Below are positions 14,193 to 26,261 of a DNA stretch of 64,000 nucleotides, in pieces. The stretch spans positions 1 to 64,000 of the forward strand of contig JACEFZ010028134.1 of assembly GCA_014155875.1 (NCBI GenBank), in the 5' to 3' direction. A program made the translations under genes and the position numbers. Each line of letters starts with the position of its first letter. Position 1 is the stretch's first letter. The notes under the pieces were generated by a model. That model saw only the letters and a list, made by a program, of their open reading frames with translations. It did no database searches and had not been told where the DNA came from. The stretch comes from Cepaea nemoralis. Its lineage: Eukaryota; Mollusca; Gastropoda; Stylommatophora; Helicidae.

Positions 14193-14642
14193 CATTGGCA
14201 CCTTGCCGTCTTGACAGACGATAGTTTGTGCTTTAAAAAGGCATAATAACTTTTACGTATGGCGGTAGCGAGTGTGACTGATAAGGCCAATTTGCGCTAT
14301 AAATGTCCGTTCACAGTGGGTGCATGTGAACACGTGGTCATTTCCACCATCATGCACCATCTTACGTCTCAAACGCTTGGTGTGTGACTTATCTGCAATA
14401 ATTTTCTCCTTTGTCTTTATTCCATTTCTGATGTTTGCCCTCCATGCAACACGTTCAGCGGCGACTTGCTCCCAGTGTGCATTATCAATGCCTGTATCAA
14501 TCATGTCCCGCTTACACACATCTTTGTATCGTAGTAGAGGCCGACCCTGTGATCTCTTACCCATCTGTAATTCACCAAAAAAGATGTCCTTTGGTATTCT
14601 ACCATCATCCATCCTCCTAAGATGTCCTATCCATCTAAGTCT
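14193..14642 (-). mobile_element. Nested LINE 3' fragment with 12-bp target duplication
   Basis: The minus strand is open from about 14660 to 14253. It encodes a LINE C-terminus of a different family: RLRWIGHLRRMDDGRIPK, QGRPLLRYKDVCKRDM, AAERVAWRANI, then a C2H2-like finger (C-T-H-C, then H-T-R-Y-R-H) before the stop. The direct repeat aatcctatatgt occurs at 14181-14192 and 14643-14654, flanking the insert exactly. It disrupts the older L1-like frame, which is restored across the site. The 3' side carries ttgacagacgatagtttgt, a motif that recurs near 23420 and 36770. Confidence 0.9.
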
Positions 14643-15025
14643 AATCCTATATGTACACACATTAGAACCACTCTTAGAAGCAATCAGACAGGATACCAAT
14701 ATTAAAGGGACATTCATATAAGGGTTAGTGAGGGGAAATTAATGGCTCATGCAGATGACACCGCTTTCCTTTCTACAACCAATACATTTATAATAAACAT
14801 ACTTCACACCTTCAGATGCTTTGGTGAAGGGAGTGGGGCCAAAATAAACAACCATAAATCTAAAATAATGGGTCTGGAAAAGTGGAAGAATTAAGCGGAT
14901 TTTCCCCAAGATCTAACAGTCACGGAAAGCATGAAAATATATGGGATCACATTTCCATGCGATCCCAGAAAAACACACACAGAGACATGGCATTTACTGA
15001 CAAAACAAATTATAGACGTACTGAA
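14643..15025 (+). mobile_element. L1-like LINE remnant, segment 2
   Basis: The frame resumes after the nested insertion with TLEPLLEAIRQDTNI and then a degraded box with ADDTAFL at about 14752-14772 (the palm YADD equivalent, here HADD). It continues to DLTVTESMKIYGITF and QIIDVLKKLV at 14905-15022. One stop at 14718 and other lesions break the frame. The segment is cut at 15026 by a second insertion complex. Confidence 0.8.
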
Positions 15026-15157
15026 AAAGTTAGTTGCATATCCTTTACAGGATGTCGCAGTCAATACCAGCATTTGTTGCTGTTGAGATCTCTTCTCTTG
15101 GAAAAGTTTATGTTCAGTAGTTTGCCGTTGCTTTCTGAACGACCGGCACTCATAACG
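15026..15157 (-). repeat. Interspersed repeat, copy 2 (ACCGGCACTCATAC family)
   Basis: It begins ttgcatatcctttacagg and ends tgaacgaccggcactcataac. In reverse complement it matches copies at 12780 and 43815, and directly those at 45838 and 47480. It interrupts the L1-like remnant together with the following foldback piece. Confidence 0.65.
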
Positions 15158-15537
15158 GAGGGTCCTCACTGTCGTCTGAGTGTATATCTATATCTTCTGC
15201 GTACGTATTTCCACATATAACTGATATAGGAATACACTCCGACGACAGTGAGAGCCCTCCAGGCCCATAAACATTTTCATTTATTGCACCCATCGATGTG
15301 CTAGCAGTCCACCACACACACTCAATAACTGTACTTAATAAATAACGGTATCAAATTATTTATTGTACGTACGTATTTCCACATATAACTGTCAAATATT
15401 ATTGGGACGTATTTCGATTTTCTCAGTTCTATATTTTAGTTCGTAGTGTTTAATAATCTTATTATATCACCTAATGAAGCCCCGTAAGGGATACCTTTTA
15501 CAATAAATAATTTGGGACCGTTATTCAGAGGAGTGCC
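15158..15537. mobile_element. Foldback transposon, 5'-deleted copy (long arm present)
   Basis: It contains the central hairpin (cctcactgtcgtctgagtgt, a loop with ttccacatataactg, then acactccgacgacagtgag) and the complete long arm, ending gggaccgttattcagaggagtgcc. The same arms, in the same order, make up the complete elements at 26991-27623 and 28006-28561. The outer part of the short arm is missing. Downstream of 15537 the L1-like coding frame resumes. Confidence 0.75.
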
Positions 15538-16500
15538 GATCTAAGACATCAACACATTTTTGGAAGAAGCACAGTTGTAAACACCTTCATCATTCCTAAG
15601 ATAATATATTTAGCCACAGTGTTTGATCCCACACACCACCCCCCCCCCCCCCTTCCCCAAAATGACAATCACAGACATAAACAAACACATCAGACATTTC
15701 ATCTTCAGCAACACAATCCACAATATACAACACAAAACATTAATACAAGATAAGTAACAATGAGAAACTAGCACTACAAGACTTACACACGAAAATACAA
15801 GCATTAAGAAACAATCATATAGGACACATCATCAATCATCCAGGCCAACACTCACTAGCATTATACTACATTGCAATTAGAGTAAACCAACTTAAGGAAA
15901 ACGACAACATAACACCACATTATTAAGGGACACTACCACAATTCTACGGAACACGTATGCAAGCAATACAAGGCAATGAACATTTAACACAACACATTAG
16001 CAAGCAAATAAACAAATACCACAATTGTACGTGAGAATCAAAAGAGGACACAAATACCAGATTATATACTATAACTGTACTTTCACTAACTTACACAACA
16101 AAAACATCCCACTAAAAGCCAAAGAAATAACATACAATATATATATTCAAGAAACATTTTCATATATATTCAAGAAACAGAAGAACACTTTTACTATACA
16201 TGTCAAACAATCTCAACCTCATAGACTGCACTACAACAGCTAATAGAAACACACACAAACAAGAAACCGGCATATACACAGCAATCTTCCTATATACAAT
16301 GCCTACAACCACAAAAAGATAAACACACATAACTGCTTCTAGTGTTCGCACAATATATGGTCTAGGCGAAACTTGGCGACTCACAATCAGCCCACAATAC
16401 ACTCACACATATTATCACACATTACAGTCACTCAACAGACAATTTCCCAACTATTCACAGAGTAAGCAAAATGTCACTCTCATCGCGTTCATACTACTTA
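15538..16500 (+). mobile_element. L1-like LINE remnant, segment 3 (C-terminal part)
   Basis: The + strand reads GRSTVVNTFIIPKIIYLATVF at 15560-15625, the conserved segment following the RT domain in L1-like ORF2. After a poly-C tract (15641-15652) it continues through A-rich sequence with pieces such as HNHIGH-like, REL/NQLKEN and TQHISKQINKYH. The rest is heavily decayed. Limits on the right are vague. Confidence 0.6.
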
Positions 16501-17272
16501 CTGTACATAACACATATTTTCACACATAATTCTATTTTCCTAATGCGTACCAATTTCCTCAATCGATCATTCTTAGTATTATTTGCCTTTTTTTTTTATG
16601 TTTACCATCATGAGTTTCACCATTCCTTTCCACCCAAGTAATACCCTGTAGATATACAGGTGAGCACACTACAAACATTTATTAATACAACAGTCTTGTC
16701 TTTTCACATATGACTGCCTCCGAAACAGAATCGCCATCTAACTTTTGATTTATTAACAACTAATAATAACTGTTCGACATCTTCATTTGTTTGCGATCTC
16801 TGTTTTGTCAGCACATTCATGTCTTTCGCTACATTAGCCTCCTTTATTCCTTCCCTTTTCGCCACATCAGGAACTTATATGGATGATGGCGACTTCCCGT
16901 ACAAGCGGCCGATTTCAGCAATCTTAATGCCGCTCTCGTATTTTATTATTAGCAAGTGATGTTCACACAACGAAAAACAGCGCCAAACTGAGCAGAAGAA
17001 CTCGTGGGCCTCTTTGTTATCACAAAATTAACAGCGAGGTCATATGGGCACGCCGATGAAATCCGAGGCAATCGACGAAAACCGAGACACATTTTTAGGG
17101 GGAAATCGACGAAAACCGAAGGCAACGAAAACCGAAGTTTTATTTTACTTGGATTATGAAAGATTCAGTGAGACCGTTAAAATTGTTTAAATAAAATTAA
17201 GTGTGAATGAGAATACTTGCAGTATGAGAGAATTTCTATTGAAAGATGCCAGTATGCATTAGAGAAAATGAT
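16501..17272. other. Unassigned AT-rich spacer with a short tandem repeat
   Basis: No gene is visible. Bases 17065-17135 repeat a unit based on gacgaaaaccgaggcaa three to four times. The rest is unremarkable. Confidence 0.5.
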
Positions 17273-17276
17273 TACG

Positions 17277-17312
<36 letters not shown>
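17273..17312. repeat. (TCA)n microsatellite
   Basis: About thirteen TCA/ATC triplets in a row. The run of Asp codons seen on the minus strand is a by-product. Confidence 0.95.
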
Positions 17313-17502
17313 AGTAATGTATAGGTGATTATACCATGCCATGAATGCAATATCATCATGTATATATGAATGTTCATGTTGTATTCGCATATGTAAACAC
17401 ACGCGCACGCGCGCATCTCACCTTGTAAATACACAGCTTTTTACGAAATAAACGTTTAATTAAACCCAAAAGAAAAAAGAAAAATAAGTGAATACTTTGT
17501 TT

Positions 17503-17899
17503 AGTTTAGTTTAGTAGATGGATCAACATCACGGCACACGGGTGCAATCCATAAGTGCTCCGTTCTCCTCCTAACTCAAACCTGAGTATGGAGAAACTCA
17601 GCTCAGTGCACGAACTCCGTAGCACCGCCGAGGATCCTGAAATACTTTGGGTAGATTTTTAACTCGAAATTTTGCCCGGGCAGCGCCGTTAGGCTACTCT
17701 TCTTCGATTTCCAACTGCCAAGGGATTTTTTACGTGCGCAACAATACACACGGGCGTCCGATCTCACTACCCAAAGACCAGGGGAAATTTATTACTAGAA
17801 GTCCACGAGAAAAAATCCCGGCATCACCGGGGCTTGAACCCGGGACCTCCAGCACTCGAGGCGGACACCATACCTCGAGACCACGCAGCCGCCCTGTCA
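17503..17899 (-). mobile_element. Young tRNA-derived SINE with 13-bp duplication and LINE-like 3' end
   Basis: On the minus strand the element starts CTGACAGGGCGGCTGCGTGG. It shows an A box (TGGTCTCGAGG) and a perfect B box (GGTTCAAGCCC) about 30 bases further, as in tRNA-derived SINEs. It ends in ACTAAACTAAAC repeats. Perfect direct repeats gaatactttgttt at 17490-17502 and 17900-17912 flank it, so insertion was recent. The last 70 bases, including ACGGAGCACTTATGG and GTGATGTTGATCC, closely match the 3' end of the I-like LINE at 34057-36142, pointing to that LINE family as its mobiliser. Confidence 0.92.
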
Positions 17900-17924
17900 G
17901 AATACTTTGTTTTGAACTGTACCA

Positions 17925-20800
17925 AACTCTGCGACCTTGATGTGGCTAATATGTGCAGTCTTTGAGCAGAACAAGAACATATCTTGACTTTGATGGGGCT
18001 GATATGAGCAGTCTTTGAGCAGAACAAGAACATATCTTGACTTTGATGTGGCTAATATGTTCAGTCTTTGAGCAGAACCAGACCATATCTTGACTTTGAT
18101 GGGGCTGATATGAGCAGTCTTTGGCCAGGACTAGAACATATCTTGACTTTGATGGGGTTGATATGTGCAGTCTTTGGCCAGGACTAGAACATATCTTGAC
18201 TTTGATGGGGCTGATATGAGCAGTCTTTGGCCAGGACCAGAACATATCATGACTTTGATGGGGCTGATATGTGCAGTCTTTGAGCAGAACAACAACATAT
18301 CTTGACTTTGATGTGGCTAATATGTTCAGTCTTTGAGCAGAACCAGACCATATCTTGACTTTGATGGGGCTGATATGAGCAGTCTTTGGCCAGGACTAGA
18401 ACATATCTTGACTTTGATGGGGTTGATATGTGCAGTCTTTGGCCAGGACTAGAACATATCTTGACTTTGATGGGGCTGATATGTGCAGTCTTTGGCCAGG
18501 ACCAGAACATATCATGACTTTGATGGGGCTGATATGTGCAGTCTTTGAGCAGAACAAGAACATATCTTGACTTTGATGTGGCTAATATGTGCAGTCTTTG
18601 GCCAGGACTAGAACATATCTTGACTTTGATGGGGCTGATACGTGCAGTCTTTGGCCAGGACTAGAACATATCTTGACTTTGGTGGGGCTGATATGTGCAG
18701 TCTTTGGCCAGGACTAGAACATATCTTGACTTTGATGGGGCTGATATGTGCAGTCTTTGGCCAGGACTAGACCATATCTTGACTTTGATGGGGCTGATAT
18801 GTGCAGTCTTTGGCCTGGACTAGAACATATCTTGACTTTGATCGGGCTGATATGTGCAGTCTTTGGCCAGGACTAGAACATATCATGACTTTGATGGGGC
18901 TGATATGTGCAGTCTTTGAGCAGAACAAGAACATATCTTGACTTTGATATGGCTAATATGTGCAGTCTTTGAGCAGAACCAGAACATATCTTGACTTTGA
19001 TGGGGCTGATATGTGCAGTCTTTGGCCAGGACTAGAACATATCTTGACTTTGATGGGGCTGATATGTGCAGTCTTTGGCCAGGACTAGAACATATCTTGA
19101 CTTTGATGGGGCTGATATGTGCAGTCTTTGGCCAGGACTAGAACATATCTTGACTTTGATGGGGCTGATATGTGCAGTCTTTGGCCATGACTAGAACATA
19201 TCTTGACTTTGATGGGGCTGATATGTGCAGTCTTTGAGCAGAACAAGAACATATCTTGACTTTGATATGGCTAATATGTGCAGTCTTGAGCAGAACCAGA
19301 ACATATCTTGACTTTGATGGGGCTGATATGTGCAGTCTTTGGCCAGGACTAGAACATATCTTGACTTTGATCGGGCTGATATGTGCAGTCTTTGGCCAGG
19401 ACTAGAACATATCTTGACTTTGATGGGGCTGATATGTGCAGTCTTTGGCCAGGACTAGAACATATCTTGACTTTGATGGGGCTGATATGTGCAGTCTTTG
19501 GCCATGACTAGAACATATCTTGACTTTGATGGGGCTGATATGTGCAGTCTTTGGCCAGGACTAGAACATATCTTGACTTTGATGTGGCTGATATGTGCAG
19601 TCTTTGAGCAGAACCAGAACATATTTTGACTTTGATGGGGCTGATATGTGCAGTCTTTGGCCAGGACTAGAACATATCTTGACTTTGATGGGGCTGATAT
19701 GTGCAGTCTTTGGCCAGGACTAGAACATATCTTGACTTTGATGGGGCTGATATGTGCAGTCTTTGGCCAGGACTAGAACATATCTTGACTTTGATGGGGC
19801 TGATATGTGCAGTCTTTGGCCAGGACTAGAACATATCTTGACTTTGATGGGGCTGATATGTGCAGTCTTTGGCCAGGACTAGAACATATCTTGACTTTGA
19901 TGGGGGAGCTTGCATATGTGACAGTCTTTGGCCAGGACTAGAACATATCTGACTTGATGGGCTGATATGTGCAGTCTTTGGCCAGGACTAGACATATCTG
20001 ACTTTGATGGGGCTGATATGTGCAGTCTTTGGCCAGGACTAGAACATATCTTGACTTTGATGGGCTGATTATGTAGCAGTCTTTGGCCAGGACTAGAACA
20101 TATCTTGACTTTGATGGGGCTGATATGTGCAGTCTTTGAGCCAGACTAAGAACATATCTTGACTTTGATGTGCGCTGATATGTGCAGTCTTTGAGCAGGA
20201 ACCAGAACATATCTTGACTTTGATGGGGCTGATATGTGCAGTCTTTGGCCAGGACTAGAACATATCTTGACTTTGATGGGGCTGATATGTGCAGTCTTTG
20301 GCCAGGACTAGAACATATCTTGACTTTGATGGGGCTGATATGTGCAGTCTTTGGCCAGGACTAGAACATATCTTGACTTTGATGGGGCTGATATGTGCAG
20401 TCTTTGGCCAGGACTAGAACATATCTTGACTTTGATGGGGCTGATATGTGCAGTCTTTGGCCAGGACTAGAACATATCTTGACTTTGATGGGGCTGATAT
20501 GTGCAGTCTTTGGCCAGGACTAGAACACATCTTGACTTTGATGGGGCTGATATGTGCAGTCTTTGGCCAGGACTAGAACATATCATGATTTTGATGGGGC
20601 TGATATGTGCAGTCTTTGGCCAGGACCAGAACATATCTTGACTTTGATGGGGCTGATATGTGCAGTCTTTGGCCAGGACTAGAACATATCTTGACTTTGA
20701 TGTGGCTAATATGTGCAGTCTTTGGCCAGGACCAGAACATATCTTGATTTTGATGGGGCTGATATGTTCAGTCTTTGGCCAGGACCAGAACATATCTTGA
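17925..20800. repeat. 53-bp minisatellite, about 54 units, with higher-order structure
   Basis: The unit carries tgatatgtgcagtctttggc, caggactagaacatatcttg and actttgatggggc. Variant units carry gagcagaac in place of ggccaggac and gtggctaat in place of ggggctgat. At the left a block of five units recurs at an exact offset of 265 bases (the rare ttcagtctttgagcagaacc unit at 18060 and 18325), so the array has grown partly by multi-unit duplication. Units around 19900-20180 have scattered indels. Open minus-strand frames follow from the repeat. Confidence 0.95.
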
Positions 20801-20805
20801 CCATG

Positions 20806-21312
20806 ACATGGATAGTCCAAACATGAAGCGTCTCTAGGGTAGCCAAAGACAATTCTCGTGCCTTTATTCTGGCTGCGTTTTTATCGATCATACTGCCACT
20901 TAAATAAGTTGAGCATTTCTAGGCCACAATCAATGGAGGAGAGGACCAAGTTATTATATAAGACCACACATGCTGTGCTATATTTGTGTTGCAATAATTG
21001 TTCTTGACTCAGCTAAGGAAAAGACAATGTGCATTGAATTATAATTTGGTCAAACTGGCATATGAATTACAGAATACGATCAGGCTTCAATGTTTATCAG
21101 TGACTGGTTATGTTACCGGCACGTCAGATATTGTATCTGCTATCACGGTGGAATTATTCAGACCACGGAGGTTTTCAAACGGGTGACTTTAGAGCAGGTT
21201 TCTGCCATTGCCGAGAACAAATTTATATCACCTCCTGCATACTGCGATGCATTCTATGCCTATCAGAACCATACCAGTATAACAGGATCAGCATAATCAT
21301 ATGCTATCAAGT
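20806..21312. other. Unassigned spacer
   Basis: Complex single-copy-looking sequence. Three overlapping short open frames at 20998-21331 show no recognisable domain. No splice-consistent exon was identified. Confidence 0.45.
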
Positions 21313-21662
21313 GCCCTGTCAGCTAGCGTAGGAGTCTATGTCTCTCCAGAGATCGTAGCTCTTGGTGTTCTGGATCAACTCTGCTGATGATATTCCTCCA
21401 TGCCACTGTCTCAATCCGTCCATCATCATTTCTCTTGGTCTGTCTCTGCCTCTCTTCCCCTTTATCTTTCCAGTTGTCACGATGTTCTCCAATGTCTTTC
21501 TTCTCATCGCATGACCAAAGAAATCGGTTTGCCTCTGTTATTATTGAATATAATGTGCTAGTTTCATTAGCCTCTATCAGACAATCGTTGTTAGTTACTC
21601 TGGGAGTGCAAAGAATTCGCAACATTCGTCTCAGGAATCATATCTCCGTTGCTTCCAAGTGA
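21313..21662 (-). mobile_element. RTE-like LINE 3' fragment, frameshifted
   Basis: On the minus strand it encodes RNHISEATEI-like, MLRILCTPRVTNNDCLIEAN, then after frameshifts [36 protein letters not shown] and LWRDIDSYAS. The copies at 10704 and 22185 show the intact order. The 3' end (minus) is CCTACGCTAGCTGACAGGGC followed by ACTTGATAGC. It is 5'-truncated and dead. Confidence 0.85.
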
Positions 21663-22184
21663 ACAACTCTGCAGATGAGCAGAGCAGGGTATTTACTTGT
21701 CCTGACGGTTGGAAATGGCTGCCGAAAACAGGAGAAAAAGACCCCCATATGGGTGTGGAAGGTAAGGGAAACCACCACATTATCTTCCGAATATGTCATG
21801 AGTATCCACAGTTTAGAATAGCCGTATATGATCCACAGATGTCAGAATGAGGCTCGACCCTGCTCTATCTAACTTGGCCTATCTGGTTAAGTATACGTTG
21901 AACAGCACTGGGGGTAGAAGAGAAGCATGGGGGGGGGGGGGGGGCGCATCTGTTACATATGAAGACATAATCTGATATATGTGTGCTCTAACATACTACA
22001 CATCTCTCCACTAAAGCCACCTCTATCGAGATTAGAAGTAACGATTTTACTGCACAGTCTTGTTAAATTATATTTTTTTTTAATGAATACGTAACTATAT
22101 ATAATCTATGATAATCAATATAAAAATCCTCAGCCATATGATAGACGGACGCATTTTATACAAACATTATTGATCAAGGTAACA
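21663..22184. other. Unassigned spacer with a G run
   Basis: No family is recognised. A 63-codon open frame at 21659-21850 is Trp/Pro/His-rich but matches nothing known to me. A G homopolymer lies at 21930-21944. Confidence 0.4.
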
Positions 22185-23057
22185 TATGTAGCGAAGTAAT
22201 AATGAGAGAGATCAAAGAGATACCAGGAATACAAGTTGGAGGTTATAATATAAATAATATATGCTATGCAGATGACACAGTATTGGTGGCGGATAATTCA
22301 ACAGACCTACAACAATTATTAGACGTTGTAGTAACAGAGAGTGCAAGGAAAGGACTCTCCTTGAATATCAAGAAAACAGTAACAATGGCGATATCAAAGA
22401 AAATGGTGACACCAAAATGTGACATAGAAATAGAAGGAAAAATTCTTAACCTAGTGGATAATTTTAGATACCTAGGGACATTTATAACATCAGATGGAAG
22501 ATGTACAACAGAGATTAAGAGCAGAATGAAGCAAGCAAAGGCCGCATTTCAGAAAATGAAGAGAATCTTGTGCAATAGGTCACTATCACTGAATGTAAGA
22601 AAGAGAGTGCTGAAATGCTATGTAGAACCAGTTTTGCTGTATGGCAGTGAATCTTGAAATGTAAATGAACCAATTAAGAAGAAATTAGAAGCAACAGAGA
22701 TGTAGTTCCTGAGACGAATGTTGCGAATTCCTTGGACTGCCAGACTAGTAACTAACAACGACTGCCTGAAACAGGCTAATGAAACTAGAACATTATATAC
22801 AACAATAAGACAGAGACAAACAGTTTTCTTTGGTCATGTGATGAGAAGAGAGGAATTGGAGAACATCGTGACAACTGGAAAGATCGAGGAGAAGAGAGGC
22901 AGAGGCAGACCAAGAGAAGTGATGCTGGATGGATTGAGACGGTGGCACGGAGGAATATCAGCAGCAGAATTGATCCAGAAAACCAAAGACCGAGATTTGT
23001 GGATAGCCATGAACGCCTACGCCAGTTGGCAGGGCACTTGATGGTGATGATGAACAT
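22185..23057 (+). mobile_element. RTE-like LINE 3' half with YADD box
   Basis: The most complete copy of this subfamily. From 22202 the frame encodes MREIKEIPGIQVGGYNINNI, then CYADDTVLVADNSTDLQQLL (the RT catalytic YADD), the KKTVTMAISKK linker, VDNFRYLGTFITSDGRC, and EPVLLYGSES to a stop at 22655. After two nonsense changes it resumes at 22718 with [45 protein letters not shown] and NAYASWQGT* at 23041. The tail is gatggtgatgatga. The endonuclease and RT fingers are absent (5' truncation). Three lesions make it a pseudogene, though it is still well preserved. Confidence 0.9.
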
Positions 23058-23230
23058 ATGTTGAAAAACAATATCTTTTTTTTTTTTAATTTTTAATTAT
23101 TTTTTTTTTTAATTTACACAAAATTAATGCTAAACTTTGCACAACGTATAATAATGCAAGTACTTCAAAGGTCGGAGTAGGTTCGCATGGTGACGAGGGA
23201 CACTGGTAAAGGGAAAAGATAATTACATTT

Positions 23231-23455
<225 letters not shown>

Positions 23456-23559
23456 GCACAAAGCCTGGGCTGAATTATAGTTTATAGAGACCATGTGTTG
23501 CCTATGCAGCATGATCCTTCTCTCGGACTGCCTAATTTACTCCAGAGGAAAGGTAACAC

Positions 23560-23870
23560 CAATACATCTGGAACACGACAAGCTGCAGAAGCTGCCGGAC
23601 AGACAGATAATTTGTTTCACCGGAGACAATATTTTGAAGACGATAAAACGAAGAAAATTGAAATATTTTGATCACTTAAAACGTCACGAGAGTTTGGAGA
23701 GAACAATAATGGAGGGGTATATGCCTGGGAAGAGAGGAAGGCCAAAGAGAAGATGGGTGCAGGATGTGGTGGATGATCTCCAGATAGGTGTATCAGACGC
23801 TGGACATCGTGCTTATGATCGAGAGGTTTTCCGGAATTTTGTTATGGGAGCGAGGTTCTGCAAGTGACAT
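23560..23870 (+). mobile_element. LINE C-terminal fragment that seeds the adjacent minisatellite
   Basis: The + frame ends with ILKTIKRRKLKYFDHLKRHE, ERTIMEGYMPGKRGRPKRRW, DVVDDLQIGVSDAGHRAYDR and NFVMGARFCK followed by TGA at 23865-23867. This is the C-terminal GKRGRP tail typical of non-LTR reverse transcriptases, a different subfamily from 22185. The terminal codons VMGARFCK-stop plus catgctactgaatgaatg are exactly the unit that is tandemly repeated from here to 26261. The upstream piece, 23456-23555, matches the repeat at 36780-36930. Confidence 0.82.
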
Positions 23871-26261
23871 GCTACTGAATGAATGTTGTGGGAGCGAGAT
23901 TCTGCAAGTGACGTGCTACTGAATGAATGTTATGGGAGCGAGGTTCTGCAAGTGACATGCCACTGGATGAATGTTATGGGAGCGAGGTTCTGCAAGTGAC
24001 ATGCTACTGAATGAATGAATGAATTAATTAATTAATGTTATTATTATGGGAGCGAGGTTCTGCAGGTGACATGCCACTGAATGAATGTTATGGGAGCGAG
24101 GTTCTGCAAGTGACATGCTACTGAATGAATGAATGTTATGGGAGCGAGGTTCTGCGAGTGACATGCTACTGAATGAATGTTATGGGAGCGAGATTCTGCA
24201 AGTGACATGCTACTGGATGAATGAATGTTATGGGAGCGAGGTTCTGCAAGTGACATGCTACTGAATGAATGAATGTTATGGGAGCGAGGTTCTGCAAGTG
24301 ACATGCTACTGAATGAATGTTATGGGAGCGAGGTTCTGCAAGTGACATGCTACTGAATGAATGAATGAATTAATTAATTAATGTTATTATTATGGGAGCG
24401 AGGTTCTGCAGGTGACATGCCACTGAATGAATGTTATGGGAGCGAGGTTCTGCAAGTGACATGCTACTGAATGAATGTTATGGGAGCGAGGTTCTGCAAG
24501 TGACATGCTACTGAATGAATGAATGAATTAATTAATTAATGTTATTATTATGGGAGCGAGGTTCTGCAGGTGACATGCCACTGAATGAATGTTATGGGAG
24601 CGAGGTTCTGCAAGTGACATGCTACTGAATGAATGTTATGGGAGCGAGGATGAATGAATGTTATGGGAGCGAGGTTCTGCAAGTGACATGCTACTGGATG
24701 AATGAATGTTATGGGAGCGAGGTTCTGCAAGTGACATGCTACTGAATGAATGAATGTTATGGGAGCGAAGTTCTGCAAGTGACATGCTACTGAATGAATG
24801 AATGTTATGGGAGCGAAATTCTGCAAGTGACATGCTACTGAATGAATGAATGTTATGGGAGCGAGGTTCTGCAAGTGACATGCTACTGAATGAATGAATG
24901 TTATGGGAGCGAGGTTCTGCAATTGACATGCTACTGAATGAATGAATGTTATGGGAGCGAGGTTCTGCAAGTGACATGCTACTGAATGAATGAATGTTAT
25001 GGGAGCGAAGTTCTGCAAGTGACATGCTACTGAATGAATGAATGTTATGGGAGCGAGGTTCTGCAAGTGACATGCTACTGAATGAATGAATGTTATGGGA
25101 GCGAGGTTCTGCAAGTGACATGCTACTGAATGAATGAATGTTATGGGAGCGAGGTTCTGCAAGTGACATGCTACTGAATGAATGAATGTTATGGGAGCGA
25201 GGTTCTGCAAGTGACATGCTACTGAATGAATGAATGTTATGGGAGCGAGGTTCTGCAAGTGACATGCTACTGAATGAATGAATGTTATGGGAGCGAGGTT
25301 CTGCAAGTGACATGCTACTGAATGAATGAATGTTATGGGAGCGAGGTTCTGCAAGTGACATGCTACTGAATGAATGAATGTTATGGGAGCGAGGTTCTGC
25401 AAGTGACATGCTACTGAATGAATGTTATGGGAGCGAGGTTCTGCAAGTGACATGCCACTGAATGAATGTTATGGGAGCGAGGTTCTGCAAGTGACATGCC
25501 ACTGGATGAATGTTATGGGAGCGAGGTTCTGCAAGTGACATGCCACTGAATGAATGTTATGGGAGCGAGGTTCTGCAAGTGACATGCCACTGGATGAATG
25601 TTATGGGAGCGAGGTTCTGCAAGTGACATGCCACTGAATGAATGTTATGGGAGCGAGGTTCTGCAAGTGACATGCCACTGGATGAATGTTATGGGAGCGA
25701 GGTTCTGCAAGTGACATGCTACTGAATGAATGAATGTTATGGGAGCGAGGTTCTGCAAGTGACATGCTACTGAATGAATGAATGTTATGGGAGCGAAGTT
25801 CTGCAAGTGACATGCTACTGAATGAATGAATGTTATAGGAGCGAGGTTCTGCAAGTGACATGCTACTGAATGAATGTTATGGGAGCGAGGTTCTGCAAGT
25901 GACATGCTACTGAATGAATGTTATGAGAGCGAGGTTCTGCAAGTGACATGCTACTGGATGAATGAATGTTATGGGAGCGAGGTTCTGCAAGTGACATGCT
26001 ACTGAATGAATGTTATGGGAGCGAAGTTCTGCAAGTGACATGCTACTGAATGAATGAATGTTATGGGAGCGAGGTTCTGCAAGTGACATGCTACTGGATG
26101 AATGTTATGGGAGCGAGGTTCTGCAAGTGACATGCTACTGAATGAATGAATGTTATGGGAGCTAGGTTCTGCAAGTGACATGCTACTGAATGAATGAATG
26201 TTATGGGAGCGAGGTTCTGCAAGTGACATGCTATTGGATGAATGAATGAATGAATGAATGA
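23837..26261. repeat. 40/44-bp minisatellite derived from a LINE 3' end, about 57 units
   Basis: Each unit is ttatgggagcgaggttctgc, aagtgacatgctactg and one to three copies of aatg/tgaa, giving 40-, 44- and 48-bp forms. Every unit still carries the LINE's last codons and stop. Three interior units, near 24016, 24360 and 24524, carry an extra aattaattaattaatgttattat segment, which shows block duplication. The long minus-strand open frames (up to 301 codons) are artefacts: a 44-bp unit is read in all frames. The array ends 11 bp before an ETS-like site and 202 bp before the MACROD start codon. Confidence 0.95.

Noticed and set aside
17946..20820. Minus-strand open frames with VLVAKDCTYQPHQSQ repeats
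   Set aside because: They are produced by the 53-bp minisatellite, are readable in more than one frame and have no start or splice context.
24548..25453. Long minus-strand open frames (301, 257 and shorter) with SLAEPRSHNIHS or VACHLQNLAPITFIH repeats
   Set aside because: They are three reading frames of one 44-bp minisatellite derived from a LINE 3' end. Frames without stops are expected from such a repeat.
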